This document shows, one piece after another, positions 38,518 to 47,831 of a DNA stretch of 64,000 bases. The number at the start of each line of letters is the position of its first letter. The first letter of the stretch is position 1. Position numbers and translations under genes: made by a program. The notes under the pieces are model-generated. The model saw only the letters and a list, made by a program, of their open reading frames with translations, made no database searches and was not told the origin of the DNA. Origin of the DNA: Chloroflexota bacterium (GTDB taxonomy: Bacteria > Chloroflexota > UBA11872); assembly GCA_022825895.1 (NCBI GenBank), contig JAJDVX010000010.1:124001-188000 (forward strand), given 5' to 3'.

Positions 38518-38949
38518 CTAGCGTCGCCAGCGAAGCGCGTCGCGCAGCCGCTGTCGCCACGACGGGCGCTGGTCAGGCAATTCGATTACTTGCCCACGCC
38601 ACATGACGGGGTTGCCGCGACCACCCGGTGATCGGGCCGAGCGTCGCTCCATGATCCCCCGCACGAGGGCCGACGCAAACACAACCGCGCCGGCCACCGC
38701 CACGATTGCCGCAAACTGCCGCAGGAAAATCGACAGGAACAGCGCCACGACCACCAGGACGGCCGCCGTGACCAGCATTTCGCCAGTCGTCGAAAAGCGG
38801 GCCATGATCCATTGGCCGAGCAACTCGACATAATTGCGGCGAGGTTGAGACGGCTGCGGCCCCCGCGAAACCCGTCGCTTGGGCGGTGGCGCTGAGGCGT
38901 CGGCCCGATCAAGGATTTCCTTGACTTCGTCCTGCCAACTCTTGGGCAT
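38518..38949 (-). CDS. Small membrane protein of unknown function
   Basis: 143 aa, two hydrophobic segments (LVTAAVLVVVALFLSIFL; AAIVAVAGAVVFASALV), basic ends. Confidence 0.6.
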   Translation of the reverse strand: MPKSWQDEVKEILDRADASAPPPKRRVSRGPQPSQPRRNYVELLGQWIMARFSTTGEMLVTAAVLVVVALFLSIFLRQFAAIVAVAGAVVFASALVRGIMERRSARSPGGRGNPVMWRGQVIELPDQRPSWRQRLRDALRWRR

Positions 38950-39087
38950 TGCAACCTGCTTCTAAGGGCATCGCTCCGAGTATATCGCCGCGCCGACTTT
39001 CGCCGGGGAGCACGGGCCTGACCTGGAGTTCCCCGGGCAGAGCCGCGACGTGCGGGAAACCGTGGGCAAGCTGGCTATCCTGCACCC

Positions 39088-40698
39088 ATGACGACGCCCG
39101 CAACCGATCCATTCGAGATCGAAGTCTTCCGGCACCTCTTCGCCTCGGTCGCCGAGGAGATGGGGGTGACGGTGCAACGCAGCGCGCATTCGCCCAACAT
39201 CAAGGAGCGGCGCGACCATTCCTGCGCAGTGTTCGACGCCGACGGCCGGATGATCGCGCAGGCGGCGCACATCCCGGTGCATCTTGGGTCGATGCCGGCC
39301 TCGGTCACGGCGGCGATCGAGGTCTACGAGGGCAAGGCGCCAACGCCGGGCGACGTGCTGATCGTGAACGATCCCTATCTCGGCGGCACCCATCTCCCGG
39401 ATATCACCACCGTTTCGCCCGTGTTCGTGGGTTCGAAGCGCCGCCTCACGCACTGGGGCTGGGTGGCGACGCGCGCCCATCACGCCGACGTGGGCGGCCT
39501 GGCGCCCGGCTCCATGCCGCCCTCGACCGAGCTTTACCACGAGGGCCTCATCATCCCGCCGCTGAAGCTGGTGGACGCCGGAGTACTCGACGAGCAGCTG
39601 GTGGAGATCATCTGCCGCAACGTGCGCACGCCGGAGGAACGGCGCGGCGACCTGGAGGCGCAACTGGCCTCGCACCGCGTCGGCGAAGCGCGGCTGGCCG
39701 AGTTCGCCCGGCGCTACGGCGCCGAGCCGCTGCGCGAGCGGGCGGCGGCGTTGCTGTCCTACTCCGAGCGACTCGCCCGAGCGCGCCTTCGAGTGGTTCC
39801 CGACGGCACGTACGGCTTTACCGACTACCTGGACGACGACGGCGCGGACGGTCCGCCGATTCCAATCAAGGTGACGATCGAGGCCGGCGAGGGGCGGCTC
39901 CGGTTCGACTTCAATGGCACGGGCCCCGCGGCGGCCGGTGCGTTGAACGCGCCGGAAGCGGTCACGCGTTCGGCCGTCATCTACGTGGCGCGCTGCCTGA
40001 TGGGCGACGACGTGCCTGCCAATGACGGCGCCACCGCGCCGCTTGAGGTCATCGTGCCCGCCGGCACCGTGCTCAATCCGCCGCGGCCGCACGCCGTCGC
40101 GGCGGGCAACGTTGAAACGTCGCAGCGCGTGGTAGACGTCCTGTGGGGCGCGCTGGCCGAAGCGCTGCCGGACGTGGTCCCGGCCGCGAGCCAGGGCACC
40201 ATGAACAATTTGATCATCGGTGGACTCGATCCCCGGCACGGCCGCGCGTTTACGTACTACGAAACCATCGCCGGCGGCGCGGGCGCGGGCCCGCAAAGCC
40301 CGGGCGCCGATGCGGTGCAGGTTGCCATGACGAACACTCTGAACACACCCATCGAGGCGATGGAGTTGGCCTATCCACTGGCTGCGCGTCGCTACGAGAT
40401 CCGCCGCGAATCCGGCGGCAACGGGACCCACCGCGGCGGCGACGGCGTAATACGGGAGATCGAGACCCTCGTGCCGGCGGTCGTCACCATCGTGACGGAA
40501 CGTCGCAAGCGTCAGCCGTGGGGCGCCGCCGGGGGAGAGCCGGGTAGCCCAGGCGTCAACCGCGGAACAATCGATGGAACTGAGCGGAAACTCCCAGGCA
40601 AGGCCGTGCTGGAACTGCAAGCCGGCGACGTGATCCGAATTGAAACACCCGGCGGCGGCGGCTGGGGTGATCCGCGCTCGGGCGACGCGCCCGCCTAG
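39088..40698 (+). CDS. Hydantoinase B/oxoprolinase family protein
   Basis: [103 protein letters not shown]. Confidence 0.93.
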   Translation: MTTPATDPFEIEVFRHLFASVAEEMGVTVQRSAHSPNIKERRDHSCAVFDADGRMIAQAAHIPVHLGSMPASVTAAIEVYEGKAPTPGDVLIVNDPYLGGTHLPDITTVSPVFVGSKRRLTHWGWVATRAHHADVGGLAPGSMPPSTELYHEGLIIPPLKLVDAGVLDEQLVEIICRNVRTPEERRGDLEAQLASHRVGEARLAEFARRYGAEPLRERAAALLSYSERLARARLRVVPDGTYGFTDYLDDDGADGPPIPIKVTIEAGEGRLRFDFNGTGPAAAGALNAPEAVTRSAVIYVARCLMGDDVPANDGATAPLEVIVPAGTVLNPPRPHAVAAGNVETSQRVVDVLWGALAEALPDVVPAASQGTMNNLIIGGLDPRHGRAFTYYETIAGGAGAGPQSPGADAVQVAMTNTLNTPIEAMELAYPLAARRYEIRRESGGNGTHRGGDGVIREIETLVPAVVTIVTERRKRQPWGAAGGEPGSPGVNRGTIDGTERKLPGKAVLELQAGDVIRIETPGGGGWGDPRSGDAPA

Positions 40699-41312
40699 AA
40701 GAAACCGAAGCGCCGCCGCTGTGGCGCGTCCACTGAGACCTCGTCGGGCGCAAATCCCACCGAGAATGCCTCGTGATGGATAGCCCCGGTTGGGGTCAGG
40801 TCGCTTTCCATCAGGCTGATGTGCGACACGGTGAACAATCCCAGCCGGTCAAGCTCCATCGCCTCGAACCCGCGACTGATCGAGCGGCGGGCCGTCGGCG
40901 CGGCCATGCGGCCGATGCGCGCCAGCGTGACGTGTGGGCTGAATGGCCGCCGGTCCACGCGCAGACCCAGCCCGCGCACGGCCTCCAGCACCGCCGCCTG
41001 CAAGTCCCGCAACGCCTCGGTCTCGCCGCTGATCCCGGCCCAGGCAACGCGCGGCTCGCGATTCTCCGGAAACGTGCCGCCGCCGCTGAAGCCGATGCTG
41101 AACGGGTGGCGGCCGCGCACGGCCGCCTGCATACCGGAGCGGACGCTGTCGGTGCTCTGCGCCGGAATGTTGCCCAGGAATGCGAGTGTGAGGTGCAGGT
41201 TTTCCGGCGCAACGGTTCGAATGTGACGCGATACGCGGCCCAATGACGCCGCTTCGGCAGCCAGCGCGTCCCGAAACGGCTTGGGGATCGTGACAGCCAC
41301 GAATGCCCGCAT
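40695..41312 (-). CDS. thpR: RNA 2',3'-cyclic phosphodiesterase (2'-5' RNA ligase family)
   Basis: MRAFVAVTIPKPFRDAL; HxT motifs in ENLHLTLAFLG and FSPHVTLARIG. Confidence 0.88.
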   Translation of the reverse strand: MRAFVAVTIPKPFRDALAAEAASLGRVSRHIRTVAPENLHLTLAFLGNIPAQSTDSVRSGMQAAVRGRHPFSIGFSGGGTFPENREPRVAWAGISGETEALRDLQAAVLEAVRGLGLRVDRRPFSPHVTLARIGRMAAPTARRSISRGFEAMELDRLGLFTVSHISLMESDLTPTGAIHHEAFSVGFAPDEVSVDAPQRRRFGFF

Positions 41313-41402
41313 AGCCGGCCAGTATAGTGAGATGAGCCATCGACCGACGGGCCTCGGATTGCTCGCAATCCGGCGAGCACCGGCAGACCTTCGGAATACC
41401 CA

Positions 41403-42674
41403 ATGACAGCCGCGATTCCAGAGCGCCTTGCGGTCCAGCCGGCCGATCCGGCTGCTCCGGCCGCGCGTGCCGCCACGATTGAGGCGCTGCGCGACCGGCT
41501 CTCGCACCACTTGCCGTCAAACGTCCTGGCGCTCGGCGACGCCGCCGAACTGGCCGTGATGGTCGCGGAAACCGTGGAGGATCCCGTCACGGACGTGTTC
41601 TGGGATCGGGCGGACCACGCGCTCGCCCACGATCTGCTACTGAAGGGCCTGGCCGAAGCACAGAGCACGGAGTCACCCGGCCGCGCGGCTTCCGAGGCGG
41701 CCGGCGTGGCGGTTGCCCGCACGTTGCGTCGCGAACGCCGGCCGGTCGTGGCCGTGCTGGACGAGGCCGGACTGGGAACCGGTCTGGCGTTTGAAGCCGT
41801 GAACCACGTCGGTCACCTGCAAGTTCCGTTTGTCCTGGTCCTGGTTGACGCGCAGACGCCGCGCGGCCGCAACGCCGGAGCCATGGCTCGCTATCTGACT
41901 CGCGTTCGCGGCCACGCCCGCTACTCCGATGCAAAGAACCTGATTGAAGCCACGCTTGGGCGCATGCCGGCGGGCGAACAGGCGGTGGAAGTGGCGCGCC
42001 GGCTCAAGAACTCCGTGCGCGAGCTGCTGGTGCCCACCGAGATGTGGGAAGAGCTGCTGGGGTTCATGTACCTGGGACCGGTCGACGCACACAATCTGGA
42101 GGCCCTGGGCGAACTGCTGCGCCTGGCGCTCCGGGTCGGGCGGCCGGTGGTCCTGCATGTGACCCTTGAAGGGCGCGCGCCGGCCCGATCCACGTCGCCC
42201 GACGTAATCGGCCGCCTGGTCGACCTCGAGCAGGCGCTCGCGGACGCAATGGCTGGAGACGAGCGACGCCTGTTGATTGCGACCGACACCCACGGCGCGC
42301 TCGATACCGCCGTGCTGGCCGAAAAGGCTCCCGAGCGATATTTCGACCTTGGCCTGGGCGGATCGCACGCCGTGTCCTTTGCCGGCAGCCTGGCCGCGCA
42401 GGGCTACCGACCGATGGTGGTTCTCGGCGACGCCAGCCTGGAGTCCGCCCTGGCGGCTCTGACGGCCGAGCCCCGCCATCGCGACGGCCCGGTGACGATC
42501 ATTTGCGCAGCCCGCGGCCTGGCGCTCCGCGCTCCCGTGCACGCGGCGCTCCGCGCGGCAGGCTTCGACTGGATCGGTCCGCATACGCACGGGGGATGGA
42601 CCGAGGCCCTGCGCGCGGCCGACGTCAGCCAGCATTGGACGTTCCTTACGGCCGAGGCGCCGAACCCGGCCTGA
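41403..42674 (+). CDS. DXS/transketolase-like protein lacking conserved catalytic residues and the C-terminal domain
   Basis: ARYSDAKNLIEATLG...LLVPTEMWEELLGFMYLGPVDAHNLEALGELLRLA and APERYFDLGLGGSHAVSFAGSLAAQGYRPMVVL align by eye with DXS; 423 aa. Confidence 0.7.
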   Translation: MTAAIPERLAVQPADPAAPAARAATIEALRDRLSHHLPSNVLALGDAAELAVMVAETVEDPVTDVFWDRADHALAHDLLLKGLAEAQSTESPGRAASEAAGVAVARTLRRERRPVVAVLDEAGLGTGLAFEAVNHVGHLQVPFVLVLVDAQTPRGRNAGAMARYLTRVRGHARYSDAKNLIEATLGRMPAGEQAVEVARRLKNSVRELLVPTEMWEELLGFMYLGPVDAHNLEALGELLRLALRVGRPVVLHVTLEGRAPARSTSPDVIGRLVDLEQALADAMAGDERRLLIATDTHGALDTAVLAEKAPERYFDLGLGGSHAVSFAGSLAAQGYRPMVVLGDASLESALAALTAEPRHRDGPVTIICAARGLALRAPVHAALRAAGFDWIGPHTHGGWTEALRAADVSQHWTFLTAEAPNPA

Positions 42675-42700
42675 CCATCCGGGCCGCGCCGGGCGGCACA

Positions 42701-43645
42701 ATGCCGCGAGGCGCTACGCCAGGAGTCTCTCCGATTCCCCAGGCTGAAGAATCAAGCCTACCCGCTCGCGTTCTGATCGACGTGCATACGCACATCGTGC
42801 CGCCGGACGTGGTCCGCGGCCGCCGCCGCTACAGCCGGGCCGACCTCTGGTTCGGGCGGCTCTATCGGAACGAGCGTCGCGTGCTGGCCTCGGCGGACGA
42901 TCTGCGCCGCAGCATGCGACGGGCCGGCCTGGCCGCCAGCGTCGCCTTCGGGTTTGCCTGGCGCGATCCGGGACTGTGCCGGGCCAACAACGACTACGTG
43001 CTGGATGCCGCCGCCGCGAGCCATGACGGCGGCGGCGGGCAGATAATCCCGTTCTGCGTCGTTCCACCGGGTGACCTGGATTTCGCCGTCGCGGAAATGG
43101 AGCGCTGCCGCGCACGCGGCGCCGTTGGCGTCGGCGAGCTCTTTCCCCAGGGCCAGGGCTGGAATCTCAACGACCAGTCCGCCGTCCGATCATTCATGGA
43201 CGCGGTGCGCTCGCTTGGCCTGATCCTGACCGTCCACACCAGCGAGCCGGTTGGCCACACCTATCCCGGCAAGGACAGCACCACGCCCGACGCGATCTGG
43301 TCGGTGATCGAAGCCGCCGAAGGCGAAGTGCCCATCATCCTGGCGCATTGGGGCGGTGGCCTGGCCTTCTACGAGCTGATGCCCGAAGTCCACCAGCAGG
43401 CCCACAACGTCTATTACGACTCCTCCGCCAGCCACCTGCTCTACCGGCCGGAGATATACCGGGTGATGTGCCAGCTTGCTCCGGGGCGCGTGCTTTTCGG
43501 CAGCGACTACCCGTTGATTCGTCAGACACGAGCTATTCGCCTGACCCGCCAGGCCGGCCTGTCGTCCAACGCGTTGCAAGCACTCCTCGGCGGCAACGCC
43601 CGTCGGCTGGGCCTGACCGGTGTCTCCCGCCAGGAGCCGATCTAG
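42701..43645 (+). CDS. Amidohydrolase family (amidohydrolase 2-like TIM barrel)
   Basis: VLIDVHTHIVPPDVVRG, VPIILAHWGGGLAFYELMPEV, VLFGSDYPL. Confidence 0.83.
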   Translation: MPRGATPGVSPIPQAEESSLPARVLIDVHTHIVPPDVVRGRRRYSRADLWFGRLYRNERRVLASADDLRRSMRRAGLAASVAFGFAWRDPGLCRANNDYVLDAAAASHDGGGGQIIPFCVVPPGDLDFAVAEMERCRARGAVGVGELFPQGQGWNLNDQSAVRSFMDAVRSLGLILTVHTSEPVGHTYPGKDSTTPDAIWSVIEAAEGEVPIILAHWGGGLAFYELMPEVHQQAHNVYYDSSASHLLYRPEIYRVMCQLAPGRVLFGSDYPLIRQTRAIRLTRQAGLSSNALQALLGGNARRLGLTGVSRQEPI

Positions 43646-44520
43646 ACGGTACGAACCTTTTCGCGATCGATCTCGGCCATCAGCCGCTCGATGTGCGTGG
43701 GGTTGTAGCCGGCGGCTCGCGCCTGCTCGGTCAGCCCCTCGGCTTCCATCAGGCCGTCGGCGTGCGATTCGGTTCCGGGCTCCTCGCGCACGGCCACCTG
43801 CAGCGCGTCGCGCGCCCGCAGGTAGAACGAGCGACCCGCGTCCTCGGCTTCCTCCGCGTCGCCCAGCACGCCGAGCAGGCGCTTGGCCAGGATCACGGCC
43901 GAGGCCGCGTCGGCGGCATAACCGTCGGCCCCGATCTCATCAGCGTACCGCTGCGTCACGGGTGCGCCGCCGATAATGCAATGCACCTGCTCGTCCAAAC
44001 CAGCGGCCTCAACGGCCTCGATCGTGTTGCGCATGTTGGTCATGGTCGTCGTCAGCAGCGCCGACATGCCGATGATGTGGGCGTTCTGCTCGACCGCATT
44101 CTGGATGTATTCGTCCGGATGCGTGTCGATGCCGGTGTCGTGCACGCCGAAGCCGGCGCCCTCCAGCATCATCGCCACCAGGTTTTTGCCGATGTCGTGC
44201 AGGTCGCCGCGGACAGTCCCGATCACGACCTGGCCAACCGGTTCAATGCCCGACGCCGCCAGGATCGGCCGCAGGATCGCCATGCCGGCTTTCATGGCCC
44301 GAGCCGAGATCAGCACTTCCGGCACGTAGTACTGGTTCGTGCGGAACAGCTCACCGACCACGTCCATGCCCGGGATCATGCCGTCGTTGATGATCGACGA
44401 GGCTTCCACGCCTTCGTCGAGCGCCGTGCGGACCGTGGAATCCACGGTGGCGGCATCGCCACGGATGATGGCGTTGCCAAGGTCCTTGAACGCTTGCTCG
44501 ACGTCGAAGCTGGACATCAA
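43642..44520 (-). CDS. Cobalamin-binding corrinoid protein (MttC/MtaC-like) with C-terminal extension
   Basis: Helical cap (GMDVVGELFRTNQYYVPEVLISARAMKAG) and B12 signature GTVRGDLHDIGKNLVAMMLEGAGF...GGAPVTQRYADEIGADGYAADA. Confidence 0.9.
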   Translation of the reverse strand: MMSSFDVEQAFKDLGNAIIRGDAATVDSTVRTALDEGVEASSIINDGMIPGMDVVGELFRTNQYYVPEVLISARAMKAGMAILRPILAASGIEPVGQVVIGTVRGDLHDIGKNLVAMMLEGAGFGVHDTGIDTHPDEYIQNAVEQNAHIIGMSALLTTTMTNMRNTIEAVEAAGLDEQVHCIIGGAPVTQRYADEIGADGYAADAASAVILAKRLLGVLGDAEEAEDAGRSFYLRARDALQVAVREEPGTESHADGLMEAEGLTEQARAAGYNPTHIERLMAEIDREKVRTV

Positions 44521-44688
44521 CGCCCTTTCTTCAGGCCGATAGGCAGGACGCCAAACCCAGGGAGTTGAAGTGTCACCGACTCACGAGCGGCGATACTGTC
44601 GGGCAACGTCGCGCCAGTACTGTGGGTAACTCTAGCAATTAACAGCGGAGCTGACGGAGGAACTTCTGCCGCGCGCCCCAGCGTTGTA

Positions 44689-45285
44689 CTGGCCAGCGGC
44701 AGCGCGCACAAGCTGGCTGAGTTCCAGCGAGTTTTCGACCAATCGCCGGTGGAGCTGCTCTCGCCGCTGGACCTGGGCTGCCAGTGCGACGTGGACGAGA
44801 CGGGCGCCACCTTCGCTGACAACGCTCGCCTCAAGGCCGTCGCCTACGCCACGACGTGCCGTCGCTGGTCGCTTGCCGACGATTCCGGCCTGGAGATTGA
44901 CGCGCTGGACGGCGCGCCCGGAGTCCGTTCCAGCCGCTTCGCCGGACCCACCGCCACCGACGACGACCGCAATGCCCGCGTGCTCGAACTCCTGGCCGAG
45001 GTCCCCGACGAACGGCGAACCGCCCGCTACCGATGCGCGGTCGCCATTGCCGATCCCACGGGAGTGATCGCCTTTGAATCCGAAGCCACGGTTGAAGGCG
45101 TCATCGGCCGCGCACCGCGCGGTGAGGGTGGGTTTGGCTATGACCCCCTATTCATCGTCGGTCCGGGAGACACGACCATGGCGGAGTTGCCCGGCGTGGC
45201 CAAGGACGTCATCAGTCATCGCGGCCAGGGCGGTCGAGCCGCGCGCGCCTTCCTTGAGCAGGTGCTCCTCGACGGCGGGACCTGA
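44689..45285 (+). CDS. rdgB: XTP/dITP diphosphatase (RdgB/HAM1); true start unresolved
   Basis: VVLASGSAHKLAEF in frame upstream of the track GTG start; DETGATFADNARLKA, LADDSGLEIDALDGAPGVRSSRFAG, GEGGFGYDPLF, SHRGQGGRAARAF. Start at 44689 is approximate. Confidence 0.88.
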   Translation: MASGSAHKLAEFQRVFDQSPVELLSPLDLGCQCDVDETGATFADNARLKAVAYATTCRRWSLADDSGLEIDALDGAPGVRSSRFAGPTATDDDRNARVLELLAEVPDERRTARYRCAVAIADPTGVIAFESEATVEGVIGRAPRGEGGFGYDPLFIVGPGDTTMAELPGVAKDVISHRGQGGRAARAFLEQVLLDGGT

Positions 45286-45382
45286 CGTCCGGTCTCTCCG
45301 ATGTGCGTCCGCGCAGTCCTGAATGGCTCTGCTATTCCCGACGATAGGCTGTCAGCTGGCCTTTGCTAGTCTCGCTATCCCC

Positions 45383-46156
45383 ATGACGGCCACCACACGC
45401 ACCCCCCTGCCGCTTGCCGGTCGCACGGCGCTGGTAACCGGCGCCGGCTCCGGCTTCGGACGGGCCATCAGCCAACGATTTGCCCAAGACGGAGCGCGCG
45501 TCGGACTGGCCGAGCTCAGTACCGAGGCCGCCGAAGAGTCGCGCCGCCTCATTGAAGCCGACGGTGGCGAGGCGCTCGTCATCCCGACGGACGTCACCGA
45601 TTACGCCGCGATGCAGGCCGCCGTGCAGGCCGTGACAGACCGGTGGGGCCGGCTCGACATCATGGTCAACAACGCCGGCATCACGATTCGCGAGGCGTTC
45701 CTGGACCTCACGGTCGACGCTTTCGACAAGGTCATGGCCGCCAACCTGACCGGCGTCTTCCACGGCGTTCGCGCCGCGGGCCTGCGGATGAAGGAGCAGG
45801 GCGGCGGCGTGATCATCAACATGTCGTCCATCCGCGCCAACGTCGGCGGCTTCATCCACACCTCCTACTGCGCCTCCAAGGGCGGCGTGCGCATGCTCAC
45901 CAAGGCTGCCGCCGTGGAGCTGGGACCCTACGGCGTGCGTGTCTGCGCCATCGGGCCCGGCGTTGCCGAAACGCCGCTCACCGAGTCGCTGCTGGCCAAC
46001 CAGGGGGCGCTGGACGATCAGCTCGCACGCGTACCCATGGGACGCCTCGGCCAGCCCGAGGACATCTCCGAGGTCGCGGCGTTCCTGGCCTCCGACGACG
46101 CGGCCTACGTCTCTGGGGCCACCCTCTACGTGGACGGCGGGGAGATGACGCACTAA
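45383..46156 (+). CDS. Short-chain dehydrogenase/reductase
   Basis: ALVTGAGSGFGRAI (TGxxxGxG), NNAG, YCASKGG (YxxxK), C-terminal VSGATLYVDGGEM. Confidence 0.9.
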   Translation: MTATTRTPLPLAGRTALVTGAGSGFGRAISQRFAQDGARVGLAELSTEAAEESRRLIEADGGEALVIPTDVTDYAAMQAAVQAVTDRWGRLDIMVNNAGITIREAFLDLTVDAFDKVMAANLTGVFHGVRAAGLRMKEQGGGVIINMSSIRANVGGFIHTSYCASKGGVRMLTKAAAVELGPYGVRVCAIGPGVAETPLTESLLANQGALDDQLARVPMGRLGQPEDISEVAAFLASDDAAYVSGATLYVDGGEMTH

Positions 46157-46917
46157 TGCAGCCGGTAGCCATTGTCACCGGCGCCGCCCACGGCATCGGC
46201 CGCGCATGCGTTGAACGCCTGGCGGCCGACGGCTACCGGGTTGTTGCCTCGGATGTCGACGGGGACGAGTTGTCCACCTGGGTAGAACAAGCCGGACTCC
46301 GGGACTCCGTTGACGCCCGGACGCTGGACGTGGCCGACGTTCCAGCCGGTCAAGCCCTGGTGGCCGACACCGTCGCGTCGTACGGCCGCGTCGACGCGCT
46401 GTCCAACGTGGCCGGGTACACCAGGCGTCAGCTGTTGGAAGAGATCGATACGGACATCTGGAATGGAATGCTCGATGTCCTGGTCCGCGGTCCGGTTTTT
46501 CTGACCAAGGCGGTGGCCGAGGACATGATTCGACGCGGCGAACCCGGATCGATCGTCCAGGTCAGCTCCATCCGTTCCGAGTCGGCCGAACCCGGCCAGG
46601 CCCACTATTGCTCGGCCAAGGGCGCCCTGCGCACCGTCACGCGAGCCATCGCCCAGGAGCTGGCGCCGCACCAGATTCGAGTCAACTGCGTGGGTCCCGG
46701 GCTCACGGCTACGCGCATGACGGCCGACGTTCGCTCGAAGTCCGAGCTCTACGAACAGCGCAAGGCCACCGTGCCCCTTGGCCGCTACGCGTCGGCGGAC
46801 GAGATCGCGAGTTGCGTCGCCTTCCTGCTGTCGCCTCGTTCCGCCTATGTCACCGGCACGACGCTCTACGCGGACGGGGGCTACCTGGCCGCGCTGGGCA
46901 AGATGCGGAACTGGTAG
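46156..46917 (+). CDS. Short-chain dehydrogenase/reductase
   Basis: AIVTGAAHGIGRACV, YCSAKGA; TAATG overlap with the preceding SDR. Confidence 0.9.
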   Translation: MQPVAIVTGAAHGIGRACVERLAADGYRVVASDVDGDELSTWVEQAGLRDSVDARTLDVADVPAGQALVADTVASYGRVDALSNVAGYTRRQLLEEIDTDIWNGMLDVLVRGPVFLTKAVAEDMIRRGEPGSIVQVSSIRSESAEPGQAHYCSAKGALRTVTRAIAQELAPHQIRVNCVGPGLTATRMTADVRSKSELYEQRKATVPLGRYASADEIASCVAFLLSPRSAYVTGTTLYADGGYLAALGKMRNW

Positions 46918-46991
46918 CGGCGTCCCGCCGCCGCGTGAGGCAAACGGCACGACTCCGGCCCTGCGACCGGCGACGGGTGTGATACTTGGGC

Positions 46992-47831
46992 GTGAGCACC
47001 GCCCCGCGGGCGACCTTCCGCCCGTCCAGCCGGCGCGGCCAGAACTTCCTCGTGGATCGGGCCGTGCAACGGCGCATTGCATCCGCCGCCGCCCTGCCGC
47101 CCGGCTCAACCGTCGTCGAGATTGGCGCCGGGACCGGCAACCTGACGGAGGCGCTGCTGGCCCGCGGGCTGCGCGTGATTGCCGTGGAGATCGAGGACGA
47201 ACTCGTCTCCCGCCTGCGCCAGCGGTTCCGAAACGTCGATGACGTTCGCATCGTGCCGGGGGATGCCCGGCGGCTTCATTTGCGCGAACTTGCCAGGGGG
47301 CCGTTCCACGTCGTCGCGAATCTGCCCTACAGCGTTGGCACCCGCCTGGTGGTGAGTTTCGTGAGCGCCGCCGAACCTCCGCGCAGCCTGTCGGTCCTGC
47401 TGCAGCGCGAGGTTGCCCGCCGCCTGACGGCGAAGCCCGGCGACATGGCGCTGCTCAGCGTCATCGTTCAGTCATACGCTGACACTCGTCGCTTGTTCGA
47501 TGTCCCGCCTGAAGCGTTTCGACCGCGGCCCAAGGTGATCTCGACTCTTGTCAGAATTGATCCATTTGGCCGTTCTGAACTCAACACCGCGGCTGCCGAG
47601 GCGCGTATCGCCATCGCTCGGCACGGTTTCGCCCAGACGCGAAAGAAGCTCCGGAACTCGCTTGCGGCTGGCTTGGGACGCCGAGAGCCCGACGTGGAAG
47701 CGGCATTGAAGGCCGCGGGCTTGGATCCGGGCCGCCGACCCCAGACGCTGGCGCTCGGCGAGTGGGATCAGATCGTGGCGGCACTTGGCCTGAACGAGCT
47801 TGGCCGGCTCGGCGCGCCCTCAGCTGCATGA
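46992..47831 (+). CDS. rsmA: 16S rRNA dimethyladenosine transferase
   Basis: RRGQNFLVDRAVQRRIASAAALPPGSTVVEIGAGTGNLTEALLARG...VVANLPYSVGTRLV. Confidence 0.95.
   Translation: MSTAPRATFRPSSRRGQNFLVDRAVQRRIASAAALPPGSTVVEIGAGTGNLTEALLARGLRVIAVEIEDELVSRLRQRFRNVDDVRIVPGDARRLHLRELARGPFHVVANLPYSVGTRLVVSFVSAAEPPRSLSVLLQREVARRLTAKPGDMALLSVIVQSYADTRRLFDVPPEAFRPRPKVISTLVRIDPFGRSELNTAAAEARIAIARHGFAQTRKKLRNSLAAGLGRREPDVEAALKAAGLDPGRRPQTLALGEWDQIVAALGLNELGRLGAPSAA

Noticed and set aside
38962-40620. 552-aa minus ORF
   Set aside because: Antisense shadow of the hyuB-like gene; composition typical of reverse-frame translation.
43348-44568. 406-aa plus ORF opposite the corrinoid protein
   Set aside because: Shadow of the amidohydrolase 3' end and corrinoid gene.
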